Assembly: GCF_014266025.1 (NCBI RefSeq)
Contig: NZ_JACMYC010000003.1
Coordinates: 248,001 to 312,000 of the forward strand
DNA from: Nocardioides deserti
Lineage (GTDB): Bacteria > Actinomycetota > Actinomycetes > Propionibacteriales > Nocardioidaceae
Length of the DNA stretch: 64,000 nucleotides
Reading direction: 5' to 3'
The number at the start of each line of letters is the position of its first letter. Within the stretch, counting starts at the first letter, position 1. Position numbers and translations under genes: made by a program. This document shows positions 29,951-38,824 of the stretch, in pieces. Under the pieces are notes generated by a model that saw only the letters and a program-made list of their open reading frames with translations, was not told the origin of the DNA and made no database searches.

Positions 29951-31024
29951 ATGACCACCTCTCGGGCGACCTCGCCGATCACGACCGGCGGCTTCCCGAG
30001 CGTCCGCCCAGCCGCATCTCAGCCACTCGACGCCGGGCTCGACACCCTGCGCCAGGGGCGGGACGCGTCGGGGGCGACACCGATGACGCGGGCCTCGGTC
30101 GAGGAGAACCGGGCGCGCATCGTCGCTGGTCATCGGCTGTGCTCGGCCGGCCCCGAGGTGGCGAAGGTCGAGGAGCTGGCGGTCGCTGCGAACGCCGACT
30201 GCGCCGCCGTCCCGGTCCGGGTCTACACGCCGGACGCGGAGGTCGCGGCGACGCTGGTCTACCTGCACGGTGGCGGCTGGTTCACGGGCGACCTGGACTA
30301 CGCCGACGAGTTGTGCCGCTTCCTGGCGCAGGACGCCGGGCTGCGGGTCGTGAGCGTCGACTACCGGCTCGCCCCGGAGCACCCGTACCCGCTGCCGCTC
30401 AACGATGCGGAAGCTGCGCTGGCATGGGCCGCGGCCGAGTTCCCCGACGTTCCGCTCGGGATCTCGGGCGACAGCGCCGGCGGCAACCTCGCCGCAGCGA
30501 CCCTGCTCCGCGCCCGGGACGGCGGCCCGGCGGTGGCCTTCCAGGTGCTGGTTTACCCGGTCACGGACAGCGACTTCGACCGCGACTCGTACCGCGCCTG
30601 CGAGCACGGCTTCCCCCTGGGCCGCGCCGACCTGGAGCACTGCTTCGCCCACTACGCCCCCGACCCGGCGGTCCGCGTCGGCGTCGAGGTCTCCCCCGTC
30701 CGCGCGGACCTCAGCGGGATGCCCCCGGCGCTGGTCGTGGTGGCCGGGCACGACCCCTTGCACGACGAGGGGGTCGCCCACGCGGCACGCCTCCAGGATG
30801 CAGGCGTACCTGTGACGCTGGTGGACCACCCGACCCTGTGCCACGGATTCCTTCGTTTCACCGGCGCCTCCCCCGCCTCCACCGCGGCGCGGGACGACCT
30901 GGTCGGACTCGTGGCGCGCCTCGCCCGGGGCGACGCGACTGCTGCAGATCGCGAATTAGATGATTACCATTGCTCGGATCTGTCGCTCACGCGTCGCCGG
31001 TTCCTAGAGGGGGACACCAGATGA
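29951..31024 (+). CDS. Alpha/beta hydrolase, HSL/acetyl-esterase type
   Basis: 357 residues. Oxyanion motif YLHGGGWFTGD, then VDYRLAPEHPYPLPLNDAEAAL, nucleophile GDSAGGN, acid in GHDPLHDEG and catalytic His in HPTLCHGFLRF complete the catalytic set of the HSL family. Likely hydrolyses an ester or lactone; in this operon the product of the BVMO is the obvious candidate. A ~34-residue tail after the core ends in the ATGA overlap with the GntR gene and contains an operator-like motif at DNA level, so the tail may be non-essential. Confidence 0.88.
   Translation: MTTSRATSPITTGGFPSVRPAASQPLDAGLDTLRQGRDASGATPMTRASVEENRARIVAGHRLCSAGPEVAKVEELAVAANADCAAVPVRVYTPDAEVAATLVYLHGGGWFTGDLDYADELCRFLAQDAGLRVVSVDYRLAPEHPYPLPLNDAEAALAWAAAEFPDVPLGISGDSAGGNLAAATLLRARDGGPAVAFQVLVYPVTDSDFDRDSYRACEHGFPLGRADLEHCFAHYAPDPAVRVGVEVSPVRADLSGMPPALVVVAGHDPLHDEGVAHAARLQDAGVPVTLVDHPTLCHGFLRFTGASPASTAARDDLVGLVARLARGDATAADRELDDYHCSDLSLTRRRFLEGDTR
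30960..30970 (+). promoter_or_regulatory. Operator-like motif (WTGATTRYCAT), copy 2
   Basis: ATGATTACCAT inside the 3' end of the hydrolase gene, 51 bases before the GntR start. It could mark an internal, autoregulated promoter of the regulator gene. Confidence 0.4.
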
Positions 31025-31758
31025 CCGCCAACCCGCTGCGCCCCATGAAGACCGCCATGCTGGTCGCCCAGCGCATCGTCGCGGACATCAACGACCGCGG
31101 CAACGTGGTCGGCGACCGCCTGCCGCCCGAGCGCCTGATGCTCGAGAAGTACGAGGTCGGCCGCGGGACGCTTCGCGAGTCGTTGCGCTTCCTGGAGCTC
31201 CAGGGCGTGATCACGCTAAAGCCCGGTCCCGGCGGCGGCCCCGTCGTCGTGCAGCCCGACGCCTCGAGCCTCGCCACCGCCTTGACGCTGCTGCTCCAGT
31301 TCTCCAACGCGCCCTTCCGCACTATCGCGGAGGCCCGGCTCGGCCTGGAGCCGATGATGTCGCAGCTGTGCGCCGAGCGGATGAACGAGGAGGACATCGC
31401 CTCCCTCGAGGACAGCGTCAAGACGATGCGGAACAACCTCGATGACCAAACGGTCTTCCTGGAGGAGAACAAGCGCTTCCACGACGTGATCGCGCACGGC
31501 TCCGGCAACGCGATGTTCGGTTACCTGGTCGACGCGCTGCTCGGCATCCTCGATGGCTCCGCGATCGGCATCGAGTACCCGGAGTACCGCCGCGAGGCCG
31601 TCCACGACGCCCACTTCCAGATCTACCAGGCCATCGCATCCCGGGACCCCGGCGCCGCGGCCGCCTCGATGCACGAACACATCCAGCAGTACGTGCGCTA
31701 CGCGGAGAAGAAGTTCCCCGAGGTCCTCGACGCCCCCATTGTCTGGGGCCAGGGTTGA
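31021..31758 (+). CDS. GntR-family regulator, FadR/FCD subfamily
   Basis: 245 residues. The winged helix (VAQRIVADINDRGNVVGDRLPPERLMLEKYEVGRGTLRESLRFLELQGVITLKPG) is followed by a glycine-rich hinge and an all-helical FCD ligand domain with metal-type residues (ARLGLEPMMSQL, ENKRFHDVIAHGSGN, AVHDAHFQIYQAIASRDPGAAAASMHEHI). Such proteins usually repress catabolic genes until a carboxylate or acyl-CoA binds. It closes the BVMO operon and is the only dedicated regulator in the catabolic region, so it may control several of its operons. ATG at 31021 is preceded by GAGGGGGA. Confidence 0.93.
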   Translation: MTANPLRPMKTAMLVAQRIVADINDRGNVVGDRLPPERLMLEKYEVGRGTLRESLRFLELQGVITLKPGPGGGPVVVQPDASSLATALTLLLQFSNAPFRTIAEARLGLEPMMSQLCAERMNEEDIASLEDSVKTMRNNLDDQTVFLEENKRFHDVIAHGSGNAMFGYLVDALLGILDGSAIGIEYPEYRREAVHDAHFQIYQAIASRDPGAAAASMHEHIQQYVRYAEKKFPEVLDAPIVWGQG

Positions 31759-31867
31759 CCTGAGCGCCGCCGCCGAGCCCGGCCGCGCGTCACTCGAGCT
31801 CGGTGGACCCGCAGGACGCAGCAAGGGCCGGACATGACGCCCGACCGCTTGCCGACAGGAGAACAAC

Positions 31868-32665
31868 TCAGCCGGGGAGCCGGTCTCCCAGCACGCTGGC
31901 GAGGGTCCCGCCGAGCACCATCTTGACCTCGTCGTCGGTGAGTCCGAGGGCCTCGATCGCCCTGATCTCCTCCGCGGGGCTGGTCATCGGCCAGTCGGAA
32001 CCGAAGACGATCCGCTCGGCGCCGTGCTTGCGGATCAGGTCACGCACCCGCTCGGGGCGCAGGGTCGCCAGTGACGGGGGCCAAGAGGTCTCGAGGACCA
32101 CGTCGGTGCCGGCCAGCATCTCCTCGGCGTCGTCGAGGATCTTGTATCCGCCGAAGTGACAGGCCATCAGCCGCAGGCCGGGGAACTGCCTGGTGATGTC
32201 CCGGATCATCCCCGGGTTGGACAGGCTGTTGGTGAAGGCGTCGCCGCCCTCGCCCACGTGAGTGATCACGGCGTAGTCGTTGCCGAACGCCTCGAAGATC
32301 TCCCAGAGACGGGAGTCGTCCAGCGCGTACTTCTGGAACAGCGGGTGGATCTTGACCGCGCGCACCCCGTGTCGCTGGAGGCTGTCGAGGTTCTCCTCGA
32401 CGGAGAGCTCGACGTGCACGGTGCCGAAGGGCACGTGCGTGTCGTCCGCCAGGCCGGCGACGAACCGGTTGACCGAGTCGACGTGGCGGGCCTCGTTGGC
32501 GATCGCGAGGCAGCAGCTGACCTGGACGCCGCTGGCGGCCATGTCCTCGGTCAGGCCGCTGACGGTGCCGTCGCCGCGGGCCTCGAGGCCCTCGACCCGG
32601 TTGCCGCCGAGGGCGATCTGGGCGATCTTGTCGGGCCAGACGTGGGTGTGGGCGTCGATGATCAC
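31868..32665 (-). CDS. Amidohydrolase-2 family protein (ACMSD-like TIM barrel)
   Basis: 265 residues. IIDAHTHVWP opens the barrel with the HxH metal pair; THVGEGGD, ACHFGGY and FGSDWPMTSP supply further ligands including the last-strand Asp. The family contains decarboxylases and hydratases acting on unsaturated carboxylates as well as hydrolases. GTG at 32665 is chosen over an upstream frame start because GGAAGGA precedes it and the barrel begins at once. It is the last gene of a - strand operon with SDR and two acyl-CoA dehydrogenases. Confidence 0.88.
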   Translation of the reverse strand: MIIDAHTHVWPDKIAQIALGGNRVEGLEARGDGTVSGLTEDMAASGVQVSCCLAIANEARHVDSVNRFVAGLADDTHVPFGTVHVELSVEENLDSLQRHGVRAVKIHPLFQKYALDDSRLWEIFEAFGNDYAVITHVGEGGDAFTNSLSNPGMIRDITRQFPGLRLMACHFGGYKILDDAEEMLAGTDVVLETSWPPSLATLRPERVRDLIRKHGAERIVFGSDWPMTSPAEEIRAIEALGLTDDEVKMVLGGTLASVLGDRLPG

Positions 32666-32690
32666 GAGCGCGTCCTTCCGGGCGTGGGGG

Positions 32691-33440
32691 TCAGAGCTTG
32701 CCGGACTCGCCACCGTCGACGACGAAGATCGCGCCGGTGGTGAACGAGGAGAGCGGGGAGACGAGCAGGCAGGTCAGCGGCACGATCTCCGACGGGTCGG
32801 CCATCCGGCCGGCGGGGATCTTGGCGACCCGCTTGGCGTGCAGCTCGGGCGACTCGGTGACCGCCTTCTGCGCCTCGGTGACGAAGGCGCCCGGGGCGAT
32901 GCAGTTGACCTGGACGTTCTTCGCGGCCCACTCGGCGGCGAGCGCCTCGGTGAACCGGACGACCGCGCCCTTGGACGTCGAGTACGGCACCAGGAACGGC
33001 TTGCCGCGCACCCCGGTGGTGGAGGCGATGTTGACGATCCGCCCCGCGCCCTGCTCGATCATGTGCTGCCCGGCGGCCTGCGCCAGAAGCATCGGGGCGA
33101 TGACGTTGACCGCCATCGCGTCCTTCCAGATCTCGGGGTCCTGGGTGGCGAACTTGCCGGCCGGCGCGATCCCGGCGTTGTTGACGAGGCCGTCGATCCG
33201 TCCGTGCCGGGACATCACCTCGGGGACGAGCGCCTTGACCGACTCCTCGTCGCGCATGTCGACGGTGACGGCCGAGATCCGGCCCTCGCCCTGCGCGGCG
33301 ACCTCGGCGAGGCTGTCCTTGGAGCGGGCGGCCGCAACGACGGTGGCGCCCTCCTTGGCCAGGGCGAGCGCCATGGCGGCGCCGAGGCCGCGGCTGGCGC
33401 CGGTGACCAGGACGACGGTGCCCTCGAGCTGGAGGTCCAT
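32691..33440 (-). CDS. Short-chain dehydrogenase/reductase
   Basis: 249 residues, classical SDR. Cofactor motif VTGASRGLGAAMALALAKEG, DMRD for adenine, NNAG, catalytic Ser in ASTTG, YSTSKGA (Tyr/Lys) and IAPGAFVT are complete. FabG-like proteins of this kind oxidise hydroxyacyl-CoA or alicyclic alcohols. ATG overlaps the acyl-CoA dehydrogenase stop by one base (TGATG). Confidence 0.93.
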   Translation of the reverse strand: MDLQLEGTVVLVTGASRGLGAAMALALAKEGATVVAAARSKDSLAEVAAQGEGRISAVTVDMRDEESVKALVPEVMSRHGRIDGLVNNAGIAPAGKFATQDPEIWKDAMAVNVIAPMLLAQAAGQHMIEQGAGRIVNIASTTGVRGKPFLVPYSTSKGAVVRFTEALAAEWAAKNVQVNCIAPGAFVTEAQKAVTESPELHAKRVAKIPAGRMADPSEIVPLTCLLVSPLSSFTTGAIFVVDGGESGKL

Positions 33441-34582
33441 CAGCGGGCACCCTTCGCGAGACGTCGGGCCAGGGAGTCGAGCAGCACCTCGGTGGCCCCT
33501 TCGTAGACGCGCAGCGGTCGGGCGTTGCGATAGAGCCGCTCGATCTTCGAGCCGCGGACCAGACCGAAGCGGCCCATCGTCTGCACGGAGCGGTCGACCA
33601 CCTGGGCGGCGGCCTCGGTGGCGTGCACCTTGGCCATCGAGGAGTAGTCGAGGTGGCCGAGCGGGTCGCTCTTGGCCAGCGCGGCGGCGCGGTAGACGAA
33701 CGCGCGGGCGGCCTCCACGTCGGTCCACGACTGGGCGAGCTTCTGCGAGACCGCGCCGAGCTCGATCAGCGGGGCGCCGAACTGCTCGCGGCTCAGGGCG
33801 TGCTGCTTCGCCTCGTCGAGCGCGGCCTGGGCCAGGCCGACCCCGGACGCGGCGACGGTGACGCGGAAGACCGCGAGGGTCTGCAGCATCAGGGAGAACG
33901 CCTTGCCGGGGACGCCGAGCCGGTGGTTGGCCGGCACCCGCACGTCGGTGAAGGTGAGCTCGCCGAGGATGTGCGGAGCCATCAGGTCGGCGCCGCGCTC
34001 GATGCCCAGGCCCGGCGTGGCCGCGGGGACCAGCACCATCGACCAGCCCTCGTCCTCGCGGACCAGGGTGCAGTAGAAGTCCGCGGCGCCGCCGTTGGTG
34101 ATGAACGACTTGCGGCCGTTGACGACCAGCTCGTCGCCGTCGGCGACCATCGTGGTGGTGATGGCGCGCAGGTCCGACCCGACGTCGGGCTCGGTCAGCG
34201 CCAGCCCGGCGATCGCGTCGAGCGTGGCCACCTTGGGCAGCCACTCCTGCTTGAGCTCCTCCGCGCCGCCCACCGACAGCGAGTAGCTGCCGACACCCTG
34301 CATCCCGAACATCGAGTCGAGGTGGGCCGAGGAGTACATCAGGGCCTCCCGGACCACCGCGAGGGTGAGCGGGTCGAGGACCTCGTCGTGGCCGCCGTAC
34401 GCCGCAGGGACGACGTAGCGGGCGAGCCCGCTGTTGCGCAGCGCGTCGAGGCACCCATGGTGCACGGTGACAGCCTCGTCGGCCTCGGCCGCGAAGGGCT
34501 GGACCTTCGCGGCCACCTCGCGCGCCACCTCCTGGACCTTGCGGTGCTCACTGCCGAGGTCGAACAACTGGCTGTCTTCCAC
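33440..34582 (-). CDS. Acyl-CoA dehydrogenase (catalytic Glu in the MCAD position)
   Basis: 380 residues. FAD and substrate motifs GLALTEPDVGSDLRAITTT and FITNGGAADFY; the C-terminal segment RVYEGATEVLLDSLARRLAKG carries the catalytic Glu of the Y-E-G type. Helix G reads FRVTVAASGVG, without an alternative Glu. It introduces an alpha,beta double bond in an acyl-CoA. GTG at 34582 follows AAGGGACCCATC. It lies 43 bases after the second dehydrogenase of the operon. Confidence 0.92.
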   Translation of the reverse strand: MEDSQLFDLGSEHRKVQEVAREVAAKVQPFAAEADEAVTVHHGCLDALRNSGLARYVVPAAYGGHDEVLDPLTLAVVREALMYSSAHLDSMFGMQGVGSYSLSVGGAEELKQEWLPKVATLDAIAGLALTEPDVGSDLRAITTTMVADGDELVVNGRKSFITNGGAADFYCTLVREDEGWSMVLVPAATPGLGIERGADLMAPHILGELTFTDVRVPANHRLGVPGKAFSLMLQTLAVFRVTVAASGVGLAQAALDEAKQHALSREQFGAPLIELGAVSQKLAQSWTDVEAARAFVYRAAALAKSDPLGHLDYSSMAKVHATEAAAQVVDRSVQTMGRFGLVRGSKIERLYRNARPLRVYEGATEVLLDSLARRLAKGAR

Positions 34583-34625
34583 GATGGGTCCCTTCTCGAA
34601 GTCTGCTGGGGTCGGACCGGGTCGG

Positions 34626-35777
34626 TCAGCGCCGCTGGTCGAACTTGCGGCCGAGCACCTCGGAGACGATGCGGATCCGCTGCATCGTGGGGGTGCCGCC
34701 GGCGATGGCCCAGCCGTGGGAGTCGCGGTGCAGCCGCTCGAGACCGTACTCCTCCGTGTAGCCGTTGCCGCCGTGGATCTGCATGGCCAGGTCGGTGACC
34801 TTCTTGGCCATCTCGTTGGCGGTGCACTTGGCCAGCGAGACCGCGAGCGGGTCCGGGATGCCGGTCTCCGTGGCGGTGGCGGCAGCACGGTCGCGCAGCA
34901 GCCGGGCGGCCTCGACCTGGAGGACCATGTCGGCCAGCATCACCTGGATCGACTGGAACTCGACGAGCGGCTTGCCGAACTGCTCGCGCTCCTCGACGTA
35001 CCTCAGGGTCTTGTCCAGCGCGGCCTGGCCGATGGCGAGGCTCATCGTGGTGTTGCCCATCCGCTCGATCGAGAAGATGCCGAAGAGCTTGCTGAACGAG
35101 CCGGCGGGGACGACGACGTCCTCGACCGGCACCTCGACGTTGTCGAAGTAGAGGTCGGCCGACGGGATGCCGCGGAACCCCATGAGGCGCTCGCTGGCGC
35201 CGAAGCTGAAGCCGGGAGTGCCCTTCTCCACGACGACCGCACCGATGCCCTTGGCCCCTGGCGCGTCGGAGAGGCGGCAGTACAGCAGGTACTGGTCTGC
35301 CTCGCCACCGTTGGAGATCCACCGCTTCGTGCCGTTGATGACCAGCTTGTCGCCGACCTGCTTGGCGGTGGTGCGCATGTCAGTGGCCGCGGAACCGGCG
35401 TCCGGCTCGGAGATGCCGACCGCCATGGTCTTCTCGCCGCTGATGACCGGGGGAAGCCAGCGCTCGCGCTGCTCCTCGGAACCGAGGTGGGTGATCACCT
35501 GGGCGGGCCCGGTGTTGGCCTCGAACACCTGGAAGGCAGCGGGGCGACAGACCTTGCCCAGCTCCTCGATGACCACGAGCGCCTCCTCCAGCGGGGCGCC
35601 GGAGCCGCCGTATTTCTCCGGGTGGGCGATGCCGAGGAAGCCGAGGTCGCCGAGACGGCGCCGCTCCTCCATGGGGATGGGGGTCCGGTTGACGTCGAGC
35701 GACTCCGCCATGGGCTCATAGACCTCGCGCGCCACCTGGGCTGCGAGCTGCCGGATCTCCGCATATTGGTCCGTCAC
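34626..35777 (-). CDS. Acyl-CoA dehydrogenase lacking the usual C-terminal Glu
   Basis: 383 residues with intact VGISEPDAGSAATDMRTTA, WISNGGEADQY and QIHGGNGYTEEYGLERLHRD. The C-terminal catalytic motif, normally Y-E-G-T, reads AGGTPTMQR, so the MCAD-type Glu is gone. Helix G has IERMGNTTMS, placing a Glu where isovaleryl- and long-chain dehydrogenases carry their base. Inference: a branched or bulky acyl-CoA substrate. GTG at 35777 is preceded by AGGAGGTGATCC, a 12-base perfect match to the 16S anti-SD. First gene of its operon. Confidence 0.92.
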   Translation of the reverse strand: MTDQYAEIRQLAAQVAREVYEPMAESLDVNRTPIPMEERRRLGDLGFLGIAHPEKYGGSGAPLEEALVVIEELGKVCRPAAFQVFEANTGPAQVITHLGSEEQRERWLPPVISGEKTMAVGISEPDAGSAATDMRTTAKQVGDKLVINGTKRWISNGGEADQYLLYCRLSDAPGAKGIGAVVVEKGTPGFSFGASERLMGFRGIPSADLYFDNVEVPVEDVVVPAGSFSKLFGIFSIERMGNTTMSLAIGQAALDKTLRYVEEREQFGKPLVEFQSIQVMLADMVLQVEAARLLRDRAAATATETGIPDPLAVSLAKCTANEMAKKVTDLAMQIHGGNGYTEEYGLERLHRDSHGWAIAGGTPTMQRIRIVSEVLGRKFDQRR

Positions 35778-35795
35778 GGGATCACCTCCTCCTTG

Positions 35796-35837
35796 GTTGT
35801 AATCATTATCCTAGATTCCGGGTCGAATTCATGTCAA
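35796..35837 (-). promoter_or_regulatory. Promoter and operator-like motif before the dehydrogenase operon
   Basis: On the - strand TTGACA (35832-35837), 18-base spacer, TAGGAT (35808-35813), then ATGATTACAAC (35796-35806, 9 of 11 matches to WTGATTRYCAT) around the expected transcription start. Confidence 0.55.
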
Positions 35838-35908
35838 GGATTCGTTTCGCTAGACCGAGGACCCGCCGGCGAGCGTCGGCCACCCTGAGCACGCCCGTGG
35901 ACACAGGC

Positions 35909-35919
35909 ATGACAATCAT
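35909..35919 (-). promoter_or_regulatory. Operator-like motif (WTGATTRYCAT), copy before thiolase
   Basis: ATGATTGTCAT on the - strand, with symmetric arms ATGA/TCAT. TGGACA (35898-35903) and GATAAG (35920-35925) could be the -35 and -10 of the thiolase gene, putting the motif between them; its ATG is 8 bases after the -10. Confidence 0.45.
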
Positions 35920-35933
35920 GATAAGCAATAGGC

Positions 35934-37160
35934 ATGGCTCAGACGCAAGGGAACAGCAGCCCTCGCCAGGCCGGAGGTGCCCGCGACGTCGTGATCGTCG
36001 ACGCGGTGCGCTCACCGGTGGGCAAGGGCAAGCCCGGCGGCGCGCTCTCCGACGTGCACCCGGTCGACCTGCTCGCCCAGACGATGGCGGCCCTGCTGGC
36101 CCGTTCCCCCGAGGTCGACCCTGGCACGGTCGACGACGTGATCATGGGCTGCGTCTCGCAGGTCGGTGAGCAGTCGGCGACCCCGGGCCGGATGGCGTGG
36201 CTGGCCGCGGGCTTGCCCTCGCACGTGCCCGCGACCACGATCGACCGCAAGTGTGGCTCCGGCCAGCAGTCGGTCCACTTCGCCGCGCAGGGAATCCTCT
36301 CCGGCGAGGTCGACATCGTCGTTGCCGGCGGCATCGAGTCGATGAGCCGGGTGATCATGGGGTCGGCGCGGATGGACGCGGACCCGTACGGCGATGGCAT
36401 CCTCGCCGCGTACGCCCCCGGGCTCGTCTCGCAGGGCGTGGCCTCAGAGCTGGTGACCGCGGAGTGGGGCTTCACCCGCGAGCAGCTCGACGAGTACGCC
36501 GCGCGCTCCCACGAGCGCGCGGCCGCGGCGCAGGACTCCGGCGCCTTCGAGCGCGAGATCGTGCCGATCACCACTCCTCACGGGGTGGTCAAGGCCGACG
36601 AGACGATCCGCCGCGGCACCACTCCCGAGAAGCTGGGCGGCCTCAGGGCCGTCTTCGAGACCCCCGAGCTCTCGGAGCGCTTCCCGCAGGTGCGCTGGTC
36701 GACCACGGCGGGCAACTCCTCGCAGATCACCGACGGCGCCAGCGCTCTGCTCATCATGGCGCGGGAGAAGGCCGAGGAGCTCGGCCTGCGTCCCCGTGCC
36801 CGGGTGCACTCGATGTCGGTCGTCGGCAGCGACCCGCTCCTCATGCTGACCGGGCCGATCCCTGCGACCCGCAAGATCCTCGCCCGCTCGGGCCTGACCC
36901 TCGACGAGATCGACCACGTCGAGGTCAACGAGGCCTTCGCGCCTGTGCCGCTGGCCTGGCTCGAGGACTTCGACGTCGACCTGGCCAAGGTCAACCCCCG
37001 CGGCGGCGCGATCGCCCTCGGCCACCCGCTGGGGGCCTCCGGCGCCCGCCTGATGACCACCATGCTCCACGCGCTGGAGGACAACGAGCAGCGCTACGGC
37101 CTGCAGCTGATGTGCGAGGCCGGCGGCATGGCCAACGCCACCATCCTCGAACGCCTCTGA
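35934..37160 (+). CDS. Acetyl-CoA acyltransferase (thiolase)
   Basis: 408 residues. Nucleophilic Cys in TIDRKCGSGQQSVHFAAQGI, NEAFAPVPLAWLED, GGAIALGHPLGASGARL with the catalytic His, and the second Cys in LMCEAGGMANA are all present, so it is a true degradative or biosynthetic thiolase. It would release acetyl- or propionyl-CoA in beta-oxidation. First gene of a + strand operon continuing with SDR and enoyl-CoA hydratase. Confidence 0.95.
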   Translation: MAQTQGNSSPRQAGGARDVVIVDAVRSPVGKGKPGGALSDVHPVDLLAQTMAALLARSPEVDPGTVDDVIMGCVSQVGEQSATPGRMAWLAAGLPSHVPATTIDRKCGSGQQSVHFAAQGILSGEVDIVVAGGIESMSRVIMGSARMDADPYGDGILAAYAPGLVSQGVASELVTAEWGFTREQLDEYAARSHERAAAAQDSGAFEREIVPITTPHGVVKADETIRRGTTPEKLGGLRAVFETPELSERFPQVRWSTTAGNSSQITDGASALLIMAREKAEELGLRPRARVHSMSVVGSDPLLMLTGPIPATRKILARSGLTLDEIDHVEVNEAFAPVPLAWLEDFDVDLAKVNPRGGAIALGHPLGASGARLMTTMLHALEDNEQRYGLQLMCEAGGMANATILERL

Positions 37161-37209
37161 CGCCCGCCGGCCCCCGTCCCGACGCACCCCCTTCTCCCAG
37201 GAGCACCAC

Positions 37210-37968
37210 ATGGACCTGACCTCTGCCTCGGCGCTCGTGACCGGAGGTGCCTCCGGTCTCGGCGCGGCCACCTCGCGACGGCTCGCCAAGGCCGGCGCCC
37301 ATGTGGTGGTCCTGGACCTCAACGAGGAGCTCGGCGAGGAGTTCGCCGCCGGGATCGGCGGCACCTTCGCCCACGGCGACGTGACCGACCCGGCGGCCGT
37401 CGACGCGGCACTGGACTCCGCGGAGGCCCGCGGGCCGCTGCGGGCGCTCGTGCACTGCGCCGGCAAGGGCGGCACGGTCCGCTTGGTCAACAAGGACGGC
37501 TCCCCCGGCGACCTCGCGCTCTACCAGCAGCTGATCGACATCAACCTGGTCGGCACCTTCAACGTGCTGCGCCTGTCCGCCGCCCGGATGGCGAAGAACG
37601 AGGTCCTCGAGGGCGAGCGCGGCGTCTGCGTGCTGACCGCCTCGGTCGCCGCGTGGGAGGGCCAGATCGGCCAGATCCCCTACGCCTCGGCCAAGGCCGG
37701 CGTGGTGGGCATGACCCTGGTCGCAGCCCGCGACCTGGCGACGAAGAACATCCGCGTCAACACCATCGCCCCGGGCGTGTTCGACACCCCGATCCTCGCC
37801 CGGTTCTCCCAGGAGATCCGCGACGGCCTCGGCGCCCAGGTGCCGAACCCCGCCCGTCTGGGCCAGCCCGACGAGTTCGCCATGCTCGCGCAGCAGGTCG
37901 TGGAGAACCCCTACCTGAACGGCGAGACCATCCGTCTCGACGGCGCGATCCGGATGTCTCCGCGCTGA
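37210..37968 (+). CDS. SDR, 3-hydroxyacyl-CoA dehydrogenase type 2-like
   Basis: 252 residues. [32 protein letters not shown] (Asp of LDLN favours NAD), HGDVTD, HCAGKGG in place of [27 protein letters not shown] with the Tyr/Lys pair, and [12 protein letters not shown] resemble HSD17B10-type hydroxyacyl-CoA dehydrogenases. It fits between the hydratase and thiolase steps coded on both sides. RBS: CAGGAGCACC. Confidence 0.92.
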   Translation: MDLTSASALVTGGASGLGAATSRRLAKAGAHVVVLDLNEELGEEFAAGIGGTFAHGDVTDPAAVDAALDSAEARGPLRALVHCAGKGGTVRLVNKDGSPGDLALYQQLIDINLVGTFNVLRLSAARMAKNEVLEGERGVCVLTASVAAWEGQIGQIPYASAKAGVVGMTLVAARDLATKNIRVNTIAPGVFDTPILARFSQEIRDGLGAQVPNPARLGQPDEFAMLAQQVVENPYLNGETIRLDGAIRMSPR

Positions 37969-38054
37969 CGCCGTCCCGACGACGGACTGACGTGAGCCGC
38001 CCCCGCACGCCCTTCCCCACGCCCTGCCCCGCACGCCCGACAGGAGTCGAAGAG

Positions 38055-38822
38055 ATGACCGAACCGGACCTCAAGGTCACCGAGCACGGCCGAGTCCTGG
38101 TCCTCACGATGGACCGCCCCGAGGCGCGCAACGCCATGTCGATGGCGATGGCCCACCAGATCGCCGACGCCCTGGAGATGCTGGACAGCCGCGACGACCT
38201 GAGCCTGGGCATCATCACCGGCGCCAACGAGACCTTCTGCGCCGGGATGGACCTCAAGGGGTTCGCCCGGGGCGAGCGGCCGATCGTCGAGGGCCGTGGG
38301 TTCGCCGGCATCGTGAAGCGACCGTCGGCCAAGCCGCTGATCGCGGCGGTCGAGGGCTACGCCCTGGCGGGCGGCTTCGAGATCGTCCTCTCCTGCGACC
38401 TGGTGGTCGCCTCCAAGGCGGCAAAGTTCGGGCTGCCCGAGGTCAAGCGCGGCCTCACCGCGGCCGCCGGCGGCCTAATGAAGCTGCCCCAGCGGATCCC
38501 GTACCACCTCGCGATGGACCTGGTCCTGACCGGCCGGATGTGGCCGGCCACCGAGGCCGCCGACGTCCACTTGGTCAACCGGCTCGCCGACCCCGGCGAG
38601 GCGCTCGCGGTCGCGCTGGAGCTGGCCGAGGAGATTGCCGCCAACGCGCCGCTGGCGCTCGCCGCCTCCAAGCAGGTCATGGTGCAGTCGGTCGACTGGA
38701 CCCTCGAGGAGCGGTTCGACCGCCAGGAGGAGTTCGTCAACCCGGTGCGGACGTCCCAGGACGCCAAGGAGGGCGCGCAGGCCTTCGTCGAGAAGCGCGA
38801 CCCCGTTTGGACCGGACGCTGA
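38055..38822 (+). CDS. Enoyl-CoA hydratase/isomerase (crotonase family)
   Basis: 255 residues. DRPEARNAMSMAMAHQI, oxyanion-hole segments GANETFCAGMDLKGFARG and AVEGYALAGGFEIVLSCDLVVAS, then KFGLPEVKRGLTAAAGG. One of the two usual catalytic glutamates (E of GLPE) is kept; the other region (GGFEIVLSCD) also carries Glu, fitting a hydratase. Operon position between SDR and DUF1254 genes supports a beta-oxidation role. Confidence 0.92.
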   Translation: MTEPDLKVTEHGRVLVLTMDRPEARNAMSMAMAHQIADALEMLDSRDDLSLGIITGANETFCAGMDLKGFARGERPIVEGRGFAGIVKRPSAKPLIAAVEGYALAGGFEIVLSCDLVVASKAAKFGLPEVKRGLTAAAGGLMKLPQRIPYHLAMDLVLTGRMWPATEAADVHLVNRLADPGEALAVALELAEEIAANAPLALAASKQVMVQSVDWTLEERFDRQEEFVNPVRTSQDAKEGAQAFVEKRDPVWTGR

Positions 38823-38824
38823 CG

